Shown here: one piece after another, positions 15,530 through 34,450 of the stretch
Numbering within the stretch: the first letter of the stretch is position 1
Layout: every line of letters begins with the position of its first letter
Source: Jacaranda mimosifolia
Taxonomy: Eukaryota; Streptophyta; Magnoliopsida; Lamiales; Bignoniaceae
Length of the DNA: 64,000 nucleotides
Assembly (NCBI GenBank): GCA_018894105.1
Contig: CM032128.1
Coordinates: forward strand, 30,651,299 to 30,715,298
Direction: 5' to 3'
Position numbers and translations under genes: made by a program
The notes under the pieces: generated by a model
The model's database searches: none
Told to the model about the DNA's origin: nothing
Seen by the model: the letters and a program-made list of their open reading frames with translations, nothing else

Positions 15530-16535
15530 CGTACAAATACGTACTTCATCTGATCCGATAATCTCAAAATATTGTACTTGACTATCACTACAATTATTGG
15601 AGACTAATTATTCAATTACAATAAGTGTACCTCAACATAACACCATTTATACTTTATTTGTTCTACGTTTGTACTACATTTTCATCATATTATACTCAAA
15701 TTCACTATCCGATTTCAATTGAATTGAAGTGTACTTCAACATAACACCATTTATACTTTGTTTATTCTACGTTTGTACTACATTTTCATCATATTGTACT
15801 CAAATTCACTATCCGATTTCAATTGAATTGAAGTGTACTTTAACATAATACCATTTATACTTTGTTTGTTCCATATATGTACTTCATTTATATTATATTG
15901 TACTCAAATTCACTGTTCGATTTCAATTTAGTTGAAGTGTACTTCAACATAACACCATTTATATTTTGTTTGTTCTACGTTTGTACTTCATTTACATCAT
16001 ATTGTACTCAAATTCACTGTCCAACTTCAATTTAATTGAAGTGTACTTCAACATAATACCATTTATACTTTGTTTGTTCTACGTTTGTACTTCATTTCCA
16101 TCATATTATACTCAAATTCACTATCCGATTTCAATTTAATTGAACTATACTTCAACATAACAATATTTATACTTTATTTGTTCTACGTTTGTACTTCATT
16201 TTCCTCATATTGCACTCAAATTCACTGCTCGATTTCAATTTAATTGAACTGTATTTCAATATAATACCATTTATACTTTATTTGTTTTATATTTATACTT
16301 CATTTCCATCATATTGTACTTAAATTCACTACCTAATTTTAATTTAATTGAAGTGTATTTCAACATAACACCATTTATACTTTATTTTTTCTATATTTGT
16401 ACTTCATTTCCATCATATTGTACTCAAATTCACTGTTCGATTTCAATTGAATTGAAGTGTACTTCAACATAACACCATTTATATTTTGTTCGTTATACAT
16501 TTGTATTTCATTTCCCTCATATGGTATTGAAATCA
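15530..16535. repeat. Minisatellite block C, period 104 bp
   Basis: About nine tandem copies of a 104-bp unit marked by GTGTACTTCAACATAACACC at about 15,625, 15,729, 15,833, 15,937, 16,041, 16,146, 16,250, 16,353 and 16,457. Spacing is nearly constant. Copies differ by scattered substitutions only, with no variable spacers. Confidence 0.9.
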
Positions 16536-16599
16536 AAATATTATAAATACTTGATGGAAAATTATACTTACATACAAAATAATATTATAAACAAAGTAT

Positions 16600-18310
16600 G
16601 CTTCAATTTACATATGTATGTACATACAAAGTATGATTCAAACCCTACAGGCTTAAATATTTTGTACTACAATTGCTTCTAAAATATACTATAGATACAC
16701 AGGTTATATACTATATTTTCAGTTAATGAATACTACATGCCTGAATGTTTTTGTACTACAGATGCTTCTAAAATGTACTGCATATATACAAATATTAAAT
16801 TATAATTTAATTTAATCTACAGACTTGAATGTTTTGTACTACATATGCTTCTAAAATGTACTGCAGTTACATAGATTATATGCTACACTTTTGCCTGATG
16901 TGTACTGCAAGCATAAATGTTTATACTATATTTGTTTCTAAAATGTACTGCAGTTACACAGATTATATACTACACTTTCATTTAATGTATACTGCAAGCT
17001 TAAATATTTTGTACTACAGTTGCTTCTAAACTGTACTATAGATACACATATTATATACTATATTTTCAGTAATGTATACTGCACACTTGAATATTTTTGT
17101 ACTACAGATGCTTATAAAATATACTGCATACACACAGATTATATACTATAATTTCATTTAATCTATAGGTTTGAATGTTTTGTACTATATTTTTGCAACT
17201 TCCTCTCCCGGCGTCCAAATCACTTGCCTCTTGAACCGTTGGATAGCTCTCGGCTTATACATTAACTCCACAAAGTTCCAGCCTCGTCCGATTCTCCATG
17301 GAACAGTAATTGCCCTCGCAATAAGTTGGAATTACAGCATTGCCACTGCACTGCCGCATTCTAAAGATCTTCGTCGTTTCCTATCCAAACGGAATCGTCT
17401 ACTAGTGAAACTTGGTGGGAACGTTGCCAACACCTCAAGGAACACCCCACTGAAACAGTTTCACAAAATTCCTTTTCCAAGACACTCTGCTCAATGCATC
17501 TTTGCACTACCTACGTGCAGTAAGACCGCTCCAGGTCGTCCTCAATGTTCGATGCCCAAACGGACACGGAATGACTTCAAACTTGGTGGGAAGCATCCTC
17601 ATAACTTAAGGAATATGCCATTGAAACAGTTTTTCAAACCGAACCTCGTAAGAGTCTCTGCTCATAGGCTTTTTTCGCCTTAATGAGTGAGCCGACAACG
17701 CCTTGTCGCTCTTAATGCCCCTTGAAGTCAAGGTTGCCATTCTTCTCCAATGAGCGACCCATGACATTCTCCCCCACTCGATCCGTTGACGTCCTCGTCA
17801 ACACATACATAAGGACTCGAAGTGTATGCGGTGCCCCAACTCAACTCTGATCTCTTTTTGCACCGGATGAATTTAGCTCCTCTTTACACAGATTATATAC
17901 TATACTTTCATTTAATGTATACTACATGCTTAAATATTTTATACTACAGTTGCTTCTAAAATGTACTACAGATACACAAATTATATACTACATTTTCAGT
18001 TAATATATACTGCATGCTTGAATACTTTTGTACTATAGATGCTTCTAAAATGTACTGCATGCACACAAATTATATACTGTAATTTCATTTAATCTGCAGC
18101 TTTGAATATTTTGTACTAAAAATGCTTTTAAAATGTACTGCAGTTACACAGATTATTTACTACACTTTTGCTTAATGTGTACTGCAAGTTTGAATATTTA
18201 TACTACATTTGCTTCTAAAATATACTACAGTTATACTGATTATATACTACACTTTTGCTTAATGTGTACTGCAAGCTTGGATGTTTTGTACCACAAATAA
18301 TATACTACCA
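16600..18310. repeat. Minisatellite block D, interrupted
   Basis: Tandem units of roughly 80-90 bp built from TTGTACTACA, GCTTCTAAAATGTACTGCA and ACACAGATTATATACTACA. The array runs 16,600 to about 17,190, is interrupted by unrelated sequence, and resumes from about 17,885 to 18,310. The short open frames in this block are artefacts of the repeat. Confidence 0.85.
17190..17884 (-). mobile_element. Retroelement-like fragment inserted in minisatellite block D
   Basis: About 690 bp of non-repetitive, more GC-rich sequence breaks the array. On the minus strand it includes a reading of the type VDEDVNGSSGGECHG (around 17,760-17,810), which I associate with the end of Ty3/gypsy polyproteins. It also contains two diverged related segments with KLGG on the plus strand at about 17,410 and 17,580. 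The family assignment is from memory and uncertain. No target duplication was found. Confidence 0.35.
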
Positions 18311-19497
18311 TTTTCAGATAATTTCACCATAAAATTTTAGATAAAAAGAAGTATAAACCTCAAAAAAGTGAAGTACAACTTTCATGCCTTTCAAGTACAA
18401 ATCAAAAACTTCCCATCTCACAAATAAAATTATATATATCAATTGGGTTCAAGTGTTTAACAACTAAATAGGAAATAAAAACCCTAAACATGAGAAAATA
18501 GACAAGAAATAAGTATAACACTGAAAAATCACAGACATTTAAAACTGTAAATGCAGAAAACATACATTTGTTTCTTTTTATTACTTCTTTTTGTATTTCG
18601 CTTCTTGTTGCCATTGTTTCTCCTTCCATTGTCACAGAAAAAATGGCAAAAATTTTGGTGTCTTTTTTTTTTTTTCCCCTCGCATCAATGGCAAAGGAAC
18701 GATTTCGCGCCCTTTTGTTTGGCCGCTTGGAGAAGTCGTCGATTTCAGGAAAAAATAAAATGAAAGCATTCTTCTTGAAGAGAAAAATTCATTTCTCAGG
18801 TATTTTTGTTGTTTTCTCTAACTACAAGGATATATGTGTCTTTCTAAAAGATATGGGGAGTGATTTCTAAGTTTTGTGAAAAAGTAGGGAGTTTAGTGTG
18901 TAAAAATTCAAATGGGGACTGATCACTAAAATGAAAGTAGGATTAGTGATTTTTTTCTAATTAACCGTTAATACTTTAATACCCACCAATATCTGCATTC
19001 CCTCAAAACTGATGATGCCCAAAAATTTAGGCAAAAGAAGTCAGAAGGTTAGCTCCAAGTATGTCTGTCTCATTCATGTGATCCCTAGTTTCCGTGACTG
19101 CTTACAAATTAAAACGATTATTTTATTTTATTTTATATTTTTTGGAGGAAATCGTAAAATATTATATTGCACTAATATATTATAAATAATTAATATAATA
19201 ATTAGTTGCTAATTAATTGCAATGAAGAAAAAAATTACTGTGCTCGCATTAGTATATCTGGGACAAAAACGCTTAAAATATGAACTCAAGATTTTAAATT
19301 TATAAGTCCTAAAATTTTAACCTTAATCATTTGGACAAAATTAATTTCATTAAATTATTTGGTCACGCAGACAAATAATGCAAAAATGATGGGAAAAACA
19401 ACACACATGTTTCATGTTTGGTACCATGAGCTATCAATCACACCTCAACCATTTATTTATGGTAATTACCAAAAAAATTAAAAAAGTTACTCATTTT

Positions 19498-20751
19498 TAG
19501 GGATAACAAGGGATTTGGGTAAAACTTGAACCTGCGTCATACTCTTACCCACCTCGCTTGGGGTAGGTTTGGGGCGAGTCTTGGGTTTTAGTTTTTAAGT
19601 TCAGACCCGTCGTAAACTTGTCCCATTAAAATATTATATATATATTAATTTTATTTACTATGAGTATATTTATATGATATGTATTTTTATATATTGGAAA
19701 AATGTGCATATTACATACATATTTTATATAAAAATAATAATATTGCCAATTGCCATTACAAATAGTTTATGCATTGAATACACATATCTAAGTAATAATA
19801 ATTTTGTAATTTATAATTTTATAGGAATAAAAATATGCATATATTAATATTAAAATAATTCATTCTTTATTAATAATATTATCCTCTTATTTAGAAAATT
19901 ATGATGATATTATCTTTTTTTTAATTTTTTTTTATAATTTTTTTCAACATAAAAAATGAATCTAGCGCATCTGTTGAAACCCAGGAGGATCTATTGCGAA
20001 AACAATGAAATAATAGTAAAGTAATTCGATGTAAAGTGACAACAGGATTTAACATGGTTCGACGATGTGCCTAATCCACCCGACAAAGAAAAGGAATTTT
20101 ATTGATTTCAAATTAGAGTGCAAGTACAAACTTGAATACCACAAATCTCACGAAAACACCTAACACCCTCGTTCTAAACTCCGTCTTGAGATAATTACTC
20201 AAAAGCAGTAAAGAAGCCCTTGTGTTATGTTCGTGATACTTTTCCCGAAAGAAAAAACTAATATTTATAGTCGAAAACCGAAAGCCTAAGGCCAATGGGA
20301 TTGCGTCGCGCCCCGGGGCGCACAAAACTGCTTCTGCCAAGAAAAACCCGAACATGGGCAGAAAGTTTAAGCCCGGCGCAAGGTTACTGTTCACTGCACG
20401 CCGAGGCGCAAAAAACTTGCGCCGGGGCGCACGACGCGTCTTTTTGCGTCCTTTTCTCCCCTGTACACTCCTTGGCGCGCCTTACCTCGCACCCCCGCGC
20501 ACGGCATCCTTCCAACACGCGCTGGGGTATGTTCTCGAGCCCATTTCGACCACTTTGCTTCGTTTCTCTCCATTTCTTCCATTCCTTGTCAATTTTACCT
20601 CAAATTTCAAGGCAAAATCAACAACATCTAACTGTTCTAACCAACTAAGATTCGAATTTGGGGCGGGACGAATCTCAAATCTTCAAAAATTTTAATGAGA
20701 CAGTTCTGAATTTTGACAAACCCGTTCCAAACCCAGTCCATGCCATTCCTA
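19498..20751. mobile_element. Non-autonomous hAT-like element with a nested solo LTR
   Basis: Terminal inverted repeat TAGGGATAACAA on the left, matched by ...CCATTCCTA on the right. Flanks CTCATTTT and TTCATTTT are a 7/8-match 8-bp target duplication. Removing the nested LTR leaves about 597 bp, matching the copies at 43,287-43,865 and 52,552-53,147. All three sit at the same place in the duplicated block, so the element was present before those duplications. Confidence 0.75.
19972..20623 (-). mobile_element. Solo LTR, Ty1/copia-like
   Basis: 652 bp starting TGTTGA and ending TCAACA, with flanking 5-mers GCATC and ACATC (4/5 match). On the minus strand it has a TATA-like CTATAAATA (about 20,260) and an AATAAA (about 20,105), consistent with U3-R order. 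It is more GC-rich than its surroundings, and the open frames inside are not genes. It is absent from the two paralogous hAT copies, so it inserted after duplication. Confidence 0.7.
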
Positions 20752-21634
20752 TTCATTTTAAGAAACAACGTAGTGGATAGCAACATCAAATCATTTTGTA
20801 ACAAATTCTCAAATGAAATTTCATCTCAACCAAAAAAAAAAAAAAAAAAATCGGGTCCCTTCTTTTTTCTATTGCAAAAAGAAACCGTAATGCTTGCGAG
20901 ACTTGAATTCTAATTGTGTTAAAATTAAGTGCTAATGAGGTTTTTTGAACTTCTAGTATTCTTTTTCTGAACTAACATATGATAGAATTCGTGTATATAT
21001 ACTAATGAGATTTTCATAATTGGCAAATGATATGGGATAAACGATCAATATAATAAAATAAAACTTTGTATATGATAATAATTTTTTTTAATATTATAAG
21101 AATTCGTTTACTTTTATAGATGAGATAAACATTTGATTGATGAAATGAATGATTAGATGAAGAATGAGATTATTTTATTCAAATAATTTTATGTATACAT
21201 TATGTGATTAATTGAAGGATATCATAATTTAATTTTATATTATGTTTATTTTGATAGATTGGATAAAATAATTAAAATTATATCTATCAAAACACCCTTA
21301 CCCATAAATTTGTCTTTCTTCAATTTTTTTCATTTTCTTCTCTCTCCTCCTATTTCTTCGGCCTATTTTTCGCTCCATCTCTCTTTTTCTTTTATGATCT
21401 TTGATCTTTCAATTTTCTTGTGCTTTTCCCCCTTTCTATTATGGCTTTTCCCCTCCCTTTTTCGATCTTCTTTACTTTTCTGTTTTGCCCCCTTCGCTTC
21501 TACGATCTCTCTCTCTTCCGTCTTTCTATTTTTTCTTTATTGTTTCTATTGTTTTCTTCTTCAATTTTTTTCTTTTTTTTTTTTATTCTTCAATTTTTTT
21601 TCTATTTCTTCTCTAGTTTTTTCTTCTACACAAG

Positions 21635-22078
21635 TAAGGGTGTAAACGAGTCGAGCCCAAATCTAATAAGCTCAAACTCGACTCATTGAATAGACAAAAG
21701 TTTGGGCGAGTCTTGTCGAGCTCGGTTCGTCACAGGAAAGTAGAAGAGCTCAATTCACATAAATTCGGATGAACTTGAGCTGATATATGTTTGGATTAAT
21801 TTGAGTTCATTTAGGCTCAAAATAAAATCTCTAATTATAAATTTTTCCAAAAAAATTGTTATGTTTGTAAAAATAACAAACAAAATATTATTATTATTAT
21901 TATTATTATTTATTTATCTTTATGGACCTTATTATATATATAACCATACATATAAAATATAAAAAAACATATTTAGGCTTGCGAGCTTTTCGAGCTGAAT
22001 ATTATTAAGCTCAACTCGACTCATTTAACTTACGAGCTCGAACTATTTACGAATCAACTCATTTCATTTACATCTTTA
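21635..22078. mobile_element. hAT-like MITE, 444 bp
   Basis: Ends TAAGGGTGTAAACGAG and ...CATTTACATCTTTA are inverted repeats of the TAGGGGTGTAAACGAG type. The flanks TACACAAG (21,627-21,634) and TACACAGG (22,079-22,086) are a 7/8 match 8-bp target duplication. It contains an (ATT)n run near 21,888-21,911 and has no coding capacity. Confidence 0.7.
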
Positions 22079-22544
22079 TACACAGGCACCGCTCCAGTTG
22101 CACTTCGACCACTGCCATTGCAATAGGGCCAATTTTCATGAATTAGGTAATAGAATTTCAGAAAGGAAGTGTTGCAACCTTTTCGGTCTTCTTCTTACTT
22201 TCATATATTGGTAATGACACTTAAATAATGATACTCGAACTATGGAGTTTGTCGTGTGGAAATAGCAGAAGATGCAAATTGAGATTGAGCATTGGGACAA
22301 TATAATTGAGAAACACCCAAATGACAATTGGATAGGGATACTTCTGATATTTTAAAAACTGCAATTACAGATGGCTTGATGAGATTATTGTATTACACCC
22401 CCAAAGGTAGGGATGCAAACCAATTAAGCCAGCTCGCGAGCCTATATTTTTCTTAAAAAATATTTTTATATAAAAAACTATAGTAAAATACATTAATTTT
22501 AGAATTTTTTTTATAAAATAATTTAACTTTTATAAAATAATGTA

Positions 22545-23990
22545 ATGAGGGGATGCCAATGAAATAGAGCATAATTAGGCAAAGAAGGTAATTATTAATT
22601 ATGTCTTTTCCGCATAAAATTTTGGTTCAAATTAGTATTGTGTCCCGTGGGTATAGTTTCTAGCATTCATATTTGATTCGCGATCTACCTTAATCGATGA
22701 GTGAGGTCGAATTTGAAATATGGGATGGTCTAATGTAACTGCAGATTGTTGTGTTCGTTTTGATGGTCATAGCCAAAATTTCTTGATGCTAATCGAACAT
22801 GTTCAAGAAAGAGAACAAGAAAAAGAAAAGCAATTGGGGCAAAGTGACATTACCTGTGTCCAAATGGTTGGAGTGCACGTGTAATTTGGGTGGTCACGTG
22901 AGTAGCAGATGTTTGAATACTTATGATATGTGCAGAATGCTCAAGAAAAGTTTTGTCGCAAATAGATTAATCGTGTTGGATTAAGATTATTTTTTTTTTA
23001 AAGTCAATATTATCTTATTCTTAAATTAAGTAAATTAAAGTATAAACTATATAATCAAATGCACATGACATGTACAACAATGCCCATTCAAGTCGAACAC
23101 GAAACCTTTCACATAATAAAGAAGACTGGTGTTATTAACCTACAAATCATTGAAATGGTTGATTGAAATGGTTCAAGTTGGTCAAATTTCGATCTTTAAA
23201 AGATATTTTGTTGGAATTGGAACGATTATATTTAAATCGAGATTTAAATTGAGTTAAATTTACTAAAAAGTAAATGAATTTTTGTATGCTAAATAAATAT
23301 ACTTTATTTGATAAGGGTATTTTTGTCCTGTTGCGAGTGTCAACATCCATAGAACTAGAAGTGCCTTTTTGACAAATCTGATAATGCCCACAAGTAACTT
23401 CACCTAGATTTTAGGTCAAAGAAGTTGGCAGATTAGTTCCAAGTATGTCCCATTCATGTGATCCCAACGTCCCAAGACTGGTTATAAATTAAAATGATTA
23501 ATTGTCATATAGTGAAACAATTAGACCTCTATATTAATTAGGGACAACAATACACACACTTTGAACCCAACATTTTATATTGGTAAATTTAATCTTAGTT
23601 ATTTGGAGAAAAAATTATTAAATTATTCGGTGACGTAGATAAATAATGCTCAAGTGATGGGACAAACAACAAATACAAATCATGTTTGGTACCATCATTT
23701 ATCAATCACACCTCAACCATTTATTAAAGGTCATTACCAAAGAATTACAAAAGTTAATGATTTGTAACTATGTAATGAATAACAATACTAAATCTCCTCA
23801 AACAAATTCCTAAATGAAATTTCATCCCCACAATTAAAATATGGGTCTCCCTACTTCATGAGCCGACGTCCTTTTTTCTTTCCAAAAAAAAAATAAAAAA
23901 TAATAATTCTTGCAACATAATAATAATTGAAAAATCATGTTCTTTTCATTTATAACATAAACAAAAGTTACTTTTTACCCTTTACATAGT
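22545..23990. repeat. Diverged duplicate block X2 (hAT- and MULE-empty)
   Basis: Parallel to 11.13-12.32 + 18.98-20.95 kb (X1), 40.6-44.1 kb (X3) and 51.67-53.4 kb (X4). It lacks the MULE at the position corresponding to about 23,330 and lacks the hAT element at about 23,760. It thus shows the pre-insertion state of both sites. Confidence 0.6.
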
Positions 23991-24368
23991 TAAAGTAAGG
24001 AACTCCCTTTCTGTCAATAGTTACAAAACTGAGTCCTGGAGCCATCAAATTGAATAATATTCTATTGATTTGTTTGGTTTGTCAATCATGAGGGGCAGAC
24101 AAAAATTCTCTTCCGACCTTTTTAATAGGTCAAGAGATAAGACATGTACCCAAATCTAATCTTAGTTTAGTTGGTTTAATTATAATATACTTTTTGACCT
24201 TTAATGATAAATTAGTCTAACCTCGATGACATGTTTTTCCCCATCTTCTTATAATAATTCCATCGCAAAAGGAGAGGACAGTGGGATCAGATACAACAGG
24301 AAAAATTATTACCTGCTAATCTCCACGCTCTGCGGCGGACGCCATTGAACAGTATCTTCTCTTCTTAA

Positions 24369-24398
<30 letters not shown>
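24369..24398. promoter_or_regulatory. (CT)n tract in the MUR3-like copy 1 leader
   Basis: CT dinucleotide run directly followed by GAGGAAATG. The same run plus GAGGAAATG recurs upstream of the other two copies (46,523-46,550; shortened at about 54,114-54,128). It lies about 400 bp before the start codon in the probable 5' UTR. CT-rich leader tracts are common in plants; a regulatory role is inference. Confidence 0.5.
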
Positions 24399-24400
<2 letters not shown>

Positions 24401-24583
24401 AAATGTAAGACATCTGTTTATGCATATCAAAAGGTATAATTTTTTCCAGTAAATATAGCAAGATTTAAAGCTTTTCTTTCTTGGTTCCCGGAAATCCTCT
24501 TCAGATCCAACATATTCAGTTCTATTCGCCTTAATTTTCAGTTACTGGATATTCTCACCCCAAAAAGACATTGATTCTTGCAG

Positions 24584-24766
24584 GTCAGTGATTCTGCATT
24601 GTTTCCTTCTCTTTGTGTTTTTTTCAATCTGTAATTTCTGATCTTTGTTGATCGTGAAGTTTGCGTTCGGAATTTAAACTGGGTTTATGAAATTTTATGT
24701 TTGTTTAGATTTTGTTTCTCGATGTGTTGCTCAAGTTTTTGCTTTGATGGTGGGTTTTCTCTGTAG
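24584..24766 (+). other. Predicted 5' UTR intron of MUR3-like copy 1
   Basis: Donor CAG|GTCAGT and acceptor CTCTGTAG about 35 bp before the ATG. The equivalent introns are 46,753-46,960 in copy 2 (acceptor TCTGCAG) and from 54,745 in copy 3, where the acceptor reads TCTGCGG. Confidence 0.5.
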
Positions 24767-24801
24767 TTTATAAGGTGAATTTTAGTGTGTATACAAATTT
24801 G

Positions 24802-26433
24802 ATGAAACGCCGCCGGGCAGCGGTGCTACCGTTCGGCAAACAACTGGAGAAAGGGAAAAATCGGCATTCTATGCTTTGTTTATTACTCTCACTATCAGCT
24901 TTCTTCTGGTTTTGTCTGTTGTATTTCCATTTTGTGGTTCTTGGTTCCGTTTCCTCTAATGCTGAATTCAAAACTTCTCTACCTGATCTCAATCCCTCCT
25001 CCATTAATCTCTCTAACACTGTTAGTCATTCTGGGCATGAGGGAGGAAGATTGGTTGTTAATTCTTCCAAAGATGAAATCTTGGATCAGGTGAAGCCAAG
25101 ATATGTAAAATTCCCACCTTGTAGAGTGAAAAATGAAGGTAGGCCTAATCAGGGGATGGGGGCTTATCCTTTTATGAAGGCATTGAGAACTGTAGAAAAT
25201 AAGAGTGATCCATGTGGAGGAAAGTATATTTATGTTCATGATCTTCCCTCAAGGTTCAATGAAGATATGCTTAAGGAGTGTGAGAGTCTTAACCCTTGGA
25301 CGAACATGTGTAAGTTCATCAAGAATGGTGGTCTTGGTCCGCTGTTGGAGAATGTTGAGGGGATCTTCTCAAATACCGGATGGTATGCCACAGATCAGTT
25401 TGCTTTGGATGTGATATTCAGCAATCGGATGAAGCAATATGAATGCTTGACAAATGATTCGTCTCTTGCTGCTGCTATTTTTGTGCCATTCTATGCAGGG
25501 TTTGATATTGGTAGGTATCTTTGGACCCATAATGTACTAACGAGGGACGCTGCATCTCGTGCTTTGGTTGATTTGCTTGTCAAGAGGCCTGAATGGAGTT
25601 TTATGGGTGGAAAGGATCATTTCCTTGTGGGAGGTAGGATAGTGTGGGATTTTATGCGATTAACTGACAAAGAGTCGGACTGGGGTAACAACCTTCTGTT
25701 GTTGCCGGCTGCCAAAAACATGTCCGTGCTTTTGGTGGAATCGAGTCCTTGGAACGCTAATGACTATGGCATTCCATATCCCTCCTACTTTCATCCTGCA
25801 AGGGATGCGGATGTGTTCAATTGGCAGGACAGGCTGAGGAAGTTGGAAAGGAAGTATTTTTTTAGTTTTGCTGGTGCGCCCCGTCAGGGTAAAGACAAAT
25901 CGATCCGGGGGCAGGTCATTCATCAATGTAAGAATTCAAGGGTATGTAAACTTTTGGAGTGTGATATTGGGGAAAGTAAATGCCATTCTCCAAGTAGTGT
26001 CATGCAGATGTTTCAGAGCTCCGTTTTCTGCCTACAACCTCGAGGTGATTCATATACGAGAAGATCAGCGTTTGACTCCATGCTGGCCGGCTGTATACCT
26101 GTGCTTTTCCACCCGGACTCTGCCTACAGTCAGTACACCTGGCATTTGCCGGAGAATTATTCACTATATTCTGTGTTAATTCCAGAGGATGACATTCGTA
26201 AGAATATCAGCATAGAGCAGAGGCTCAGCCAAATTTCTGCACAGAAGGTGAAGGAAATGAGAGAGGCGGTCATAAATCTCATTCCACAGATAATATATGC
26301 TGATCCTCGGTCGAAGCTTGAGACGTTGAAAGACGCCTTTGATGTGGCTGTTCAGGCAGTCATTGACAGGGTCACAAAGTTGAGGAAGGATATAAGTGAG
26401 GGGCATAAAGATGATAATTTTAGAGGAGCTTAG
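24802..26433 (+). CDS. Xyloglucan galactosyltransferase MUR3/KATAMARI1-like, copy 1 (C-terminally truncated)
   Basis: GT47 exostosin-family type II Golgi enzyme; MUR3 adds galactose to xylosyl side chains of xyloglucan. Single exon, 543 aa from the ATG at 24,802. A basic N-terminus ([14 protein letters not shown]) precedes a membrane anchor at about residues 22-43 ([15 protein letters not shown]). The catalytic region holds [56 protein letters not shown] and the exostosin core [18 protein letters not shown]. Compared with copy 2 it lacks about 12 stem residues. It also has a 2-bp deletion after DNF (about 26,420) that replaces the last 50-60 residues with GA-stop. A further deletion of about 175 bp removes the old tail sequence. 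Probably still translated, but the missing conserved C-terminus makes activity uncertain. Confidence 0.85.
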   Translation: MKRRRAAVLPFGKQLEKGKNRHSMLCLLLSLSAFFWFCLLYFHFVVLGSVSSNAEFKTSLPDLNPSSINLSNTVSHSGHEGGRLVVNSSKDEILDQVKPRYVKFPPCRVKNEGRPNQGMGAYPFMKALRTVENKSDPCGGKYIYVHDLPSRFNEDMLKECESLNPWTNMCKFIKNGGLGPLLENVEGIFSNTGWYATDQFALDVIFSNRMKQYECLTNDSSLAAAIFVPFYAGFDIGRYLWTHNVLTRDAASRALVDLLVKRPEWSFMGGKDHFLVGGRIVWDFMRLTDKESDWGNNLLLLPAAKNMSVLLVESSPWNANDYGIPYPSYFHPARDADVFNWQDRLRKLERKYFFSFAGAPRQGKDKSIRGQVIHQCKNSRVCKLLECDIGESKCHSPSSVMQMFQSSVFCLQPRGDSYTRRSAFDSMLAGCIPVLFHPDSAYSQYTWHLPENYSLYSVLIPEDDIRKNISIEQRLSQISAQKVKEMREAVINLIPQIIYADPRSKLETLKDAFDVAVQAVIDRVTKLRKDISEGHKDDNFRGA

Positions 26434-27248
26434 TTGTAAATATGCTTTCAGGACAGCCTAAGATTTGCTTAACCTGTAGTGAGTTTGCTAAACATTTTGA
26501 GTGTTATAGAGGTATGAATACTATGCTTTCTAGTTCATGAAATTTTATGATTAGTTTTGAAATTCATATCTTGTTTGAAAACCAGGGAGATACATAAATC
26601 TGCTTCCGGCATATGTATATTTCATACTGTTCTTAATAAATATTGTTTCTCATCCTTTTAGTGAATTTTGATTGATGGTTTGAGAAATATCTGTTGATAT
26701 TTATTCTTAAACTTGAATATAAGCAAAGTTATTACGACGACTTCTTGGTTTCAGATGTATTAAATGGGTGATGAATCGTAGTGTGGTAATTGGTTTGTTG
26801 TTCCTATGTGCATTGAAATCTTTGATGTGATAATTAGTTTCTTTTAAGGTCAAATTGTACTAACCATCACATGAGATGCAGAACTTGAACAAGCCTAAGT
26901 AAAATATGATTACATTTTGTCTTTTTTTATGTAAAATTTTTTATTAGATTCTTTTTGCATAGTAACTCATGTTCACGCGTAATAGAAAATGTTACTCTTG
27001 TGTAGGTGAAAAACTAATACATTGTTAATAGCAGGATCATAATAAGATTTTCGAAGGTATATATGAATATGAAAAGGGAGGCTGAGCGTGGCCCTGGCCA
27101 GACATGATCATATGTATTGGTAGAAAATCAAGCGTGCCGTGAAAACACAAGCAACCCGTGCTATAAGAAGCCAACACCCCATCTCCCCCAACTCATAAAT
27201 ACAAAAGCACATTTATTTTCCATGACATTTAGTAATCAATTGATGAAT
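26434..27248. other. MUR3-1 downstream flank and junction to the ABCC pseudogene
   Basis: No gene. 26,446 to about 26,898 matches the flanks after copies 2 and 3. About 26,972-27,248 matches 62,140-62,420 and contains a promoter-like CATAAATACAAAA (about 27,196). The match ends at CAATTGATGAAT, exactly where ABCC-like sequence begins. Confidence 0.6.

Positions 27249-34450
<7,202 letters not shown>

Larger units (their letters stand above)
12320..18976. mobile_element. Mutator-like element (MULE) with degenerate TIRs and perfect 9-bp target duplication
   Basis: The element spans 12,329-18,967 (6,639 bp) and is bracketed by the identical 9-mer TTAATACTT at 12,320-12,328 and 18,968-18,976. Nine-base target duplications are diagnostic of Mutator-like transposons. 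The ends are inverted repeats of over 100 bp: reading inward, both reach ATCAGTCCCC exactly 54 bases from the terminus, and later ATCACTCCCC. The paralogous blocks at 23.3, 41.6 and 52.0 kb lack it, so it inserted into X1 after or independently of duplication. Inside lie fragments of a MULE transposase (12,726-13,003 and 14,430-14,706) and several families of tandem repeats making up most of the length. Confidence 0.85.
18977..24801. other. Intergenic block between the MULE and the first MUR3-like gene
   Basis: No protein gene seen. It holds the rest of X1 (18,977 to about 20,950), a MITE-rich pyrimidine-rich stretch (21.0-22.45 kb), a second diverged copy X2 (22,545-23,990) and the MUR3 upstream region. 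The stretch 21,300-21,640 is strongly C/T-biased on the plus strand. A truncated hAT-like end, TAGGGATGCAAACC, is at about 22,410. Confidence 0.6.

Noticed and set aside
15530..16535. Regular 104-bp array resembling a CRISPR-like repeat
   Set aside because: Units are contiguous with no variable spacers and no cas genes; this is a eukaryotic minisatellite.
16829..17029. Open frame within the minisatellites
   Set aside because: Its repetitive residues simply translate the tandem DNA unit.
20113..20695. Overlapping open frames on both strands in a GC-rich patch
   Set aside because: They lie wholly inside a solo LTR with TGTTGA/TCAACA ends and resemble no protein family.
21259..21689. Phe/Leu/Ser-rich open frames suggesting a membrane protein
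   Set aside because: They are translations of a polypyrimidine-rich tract in three frames, with no conservation.
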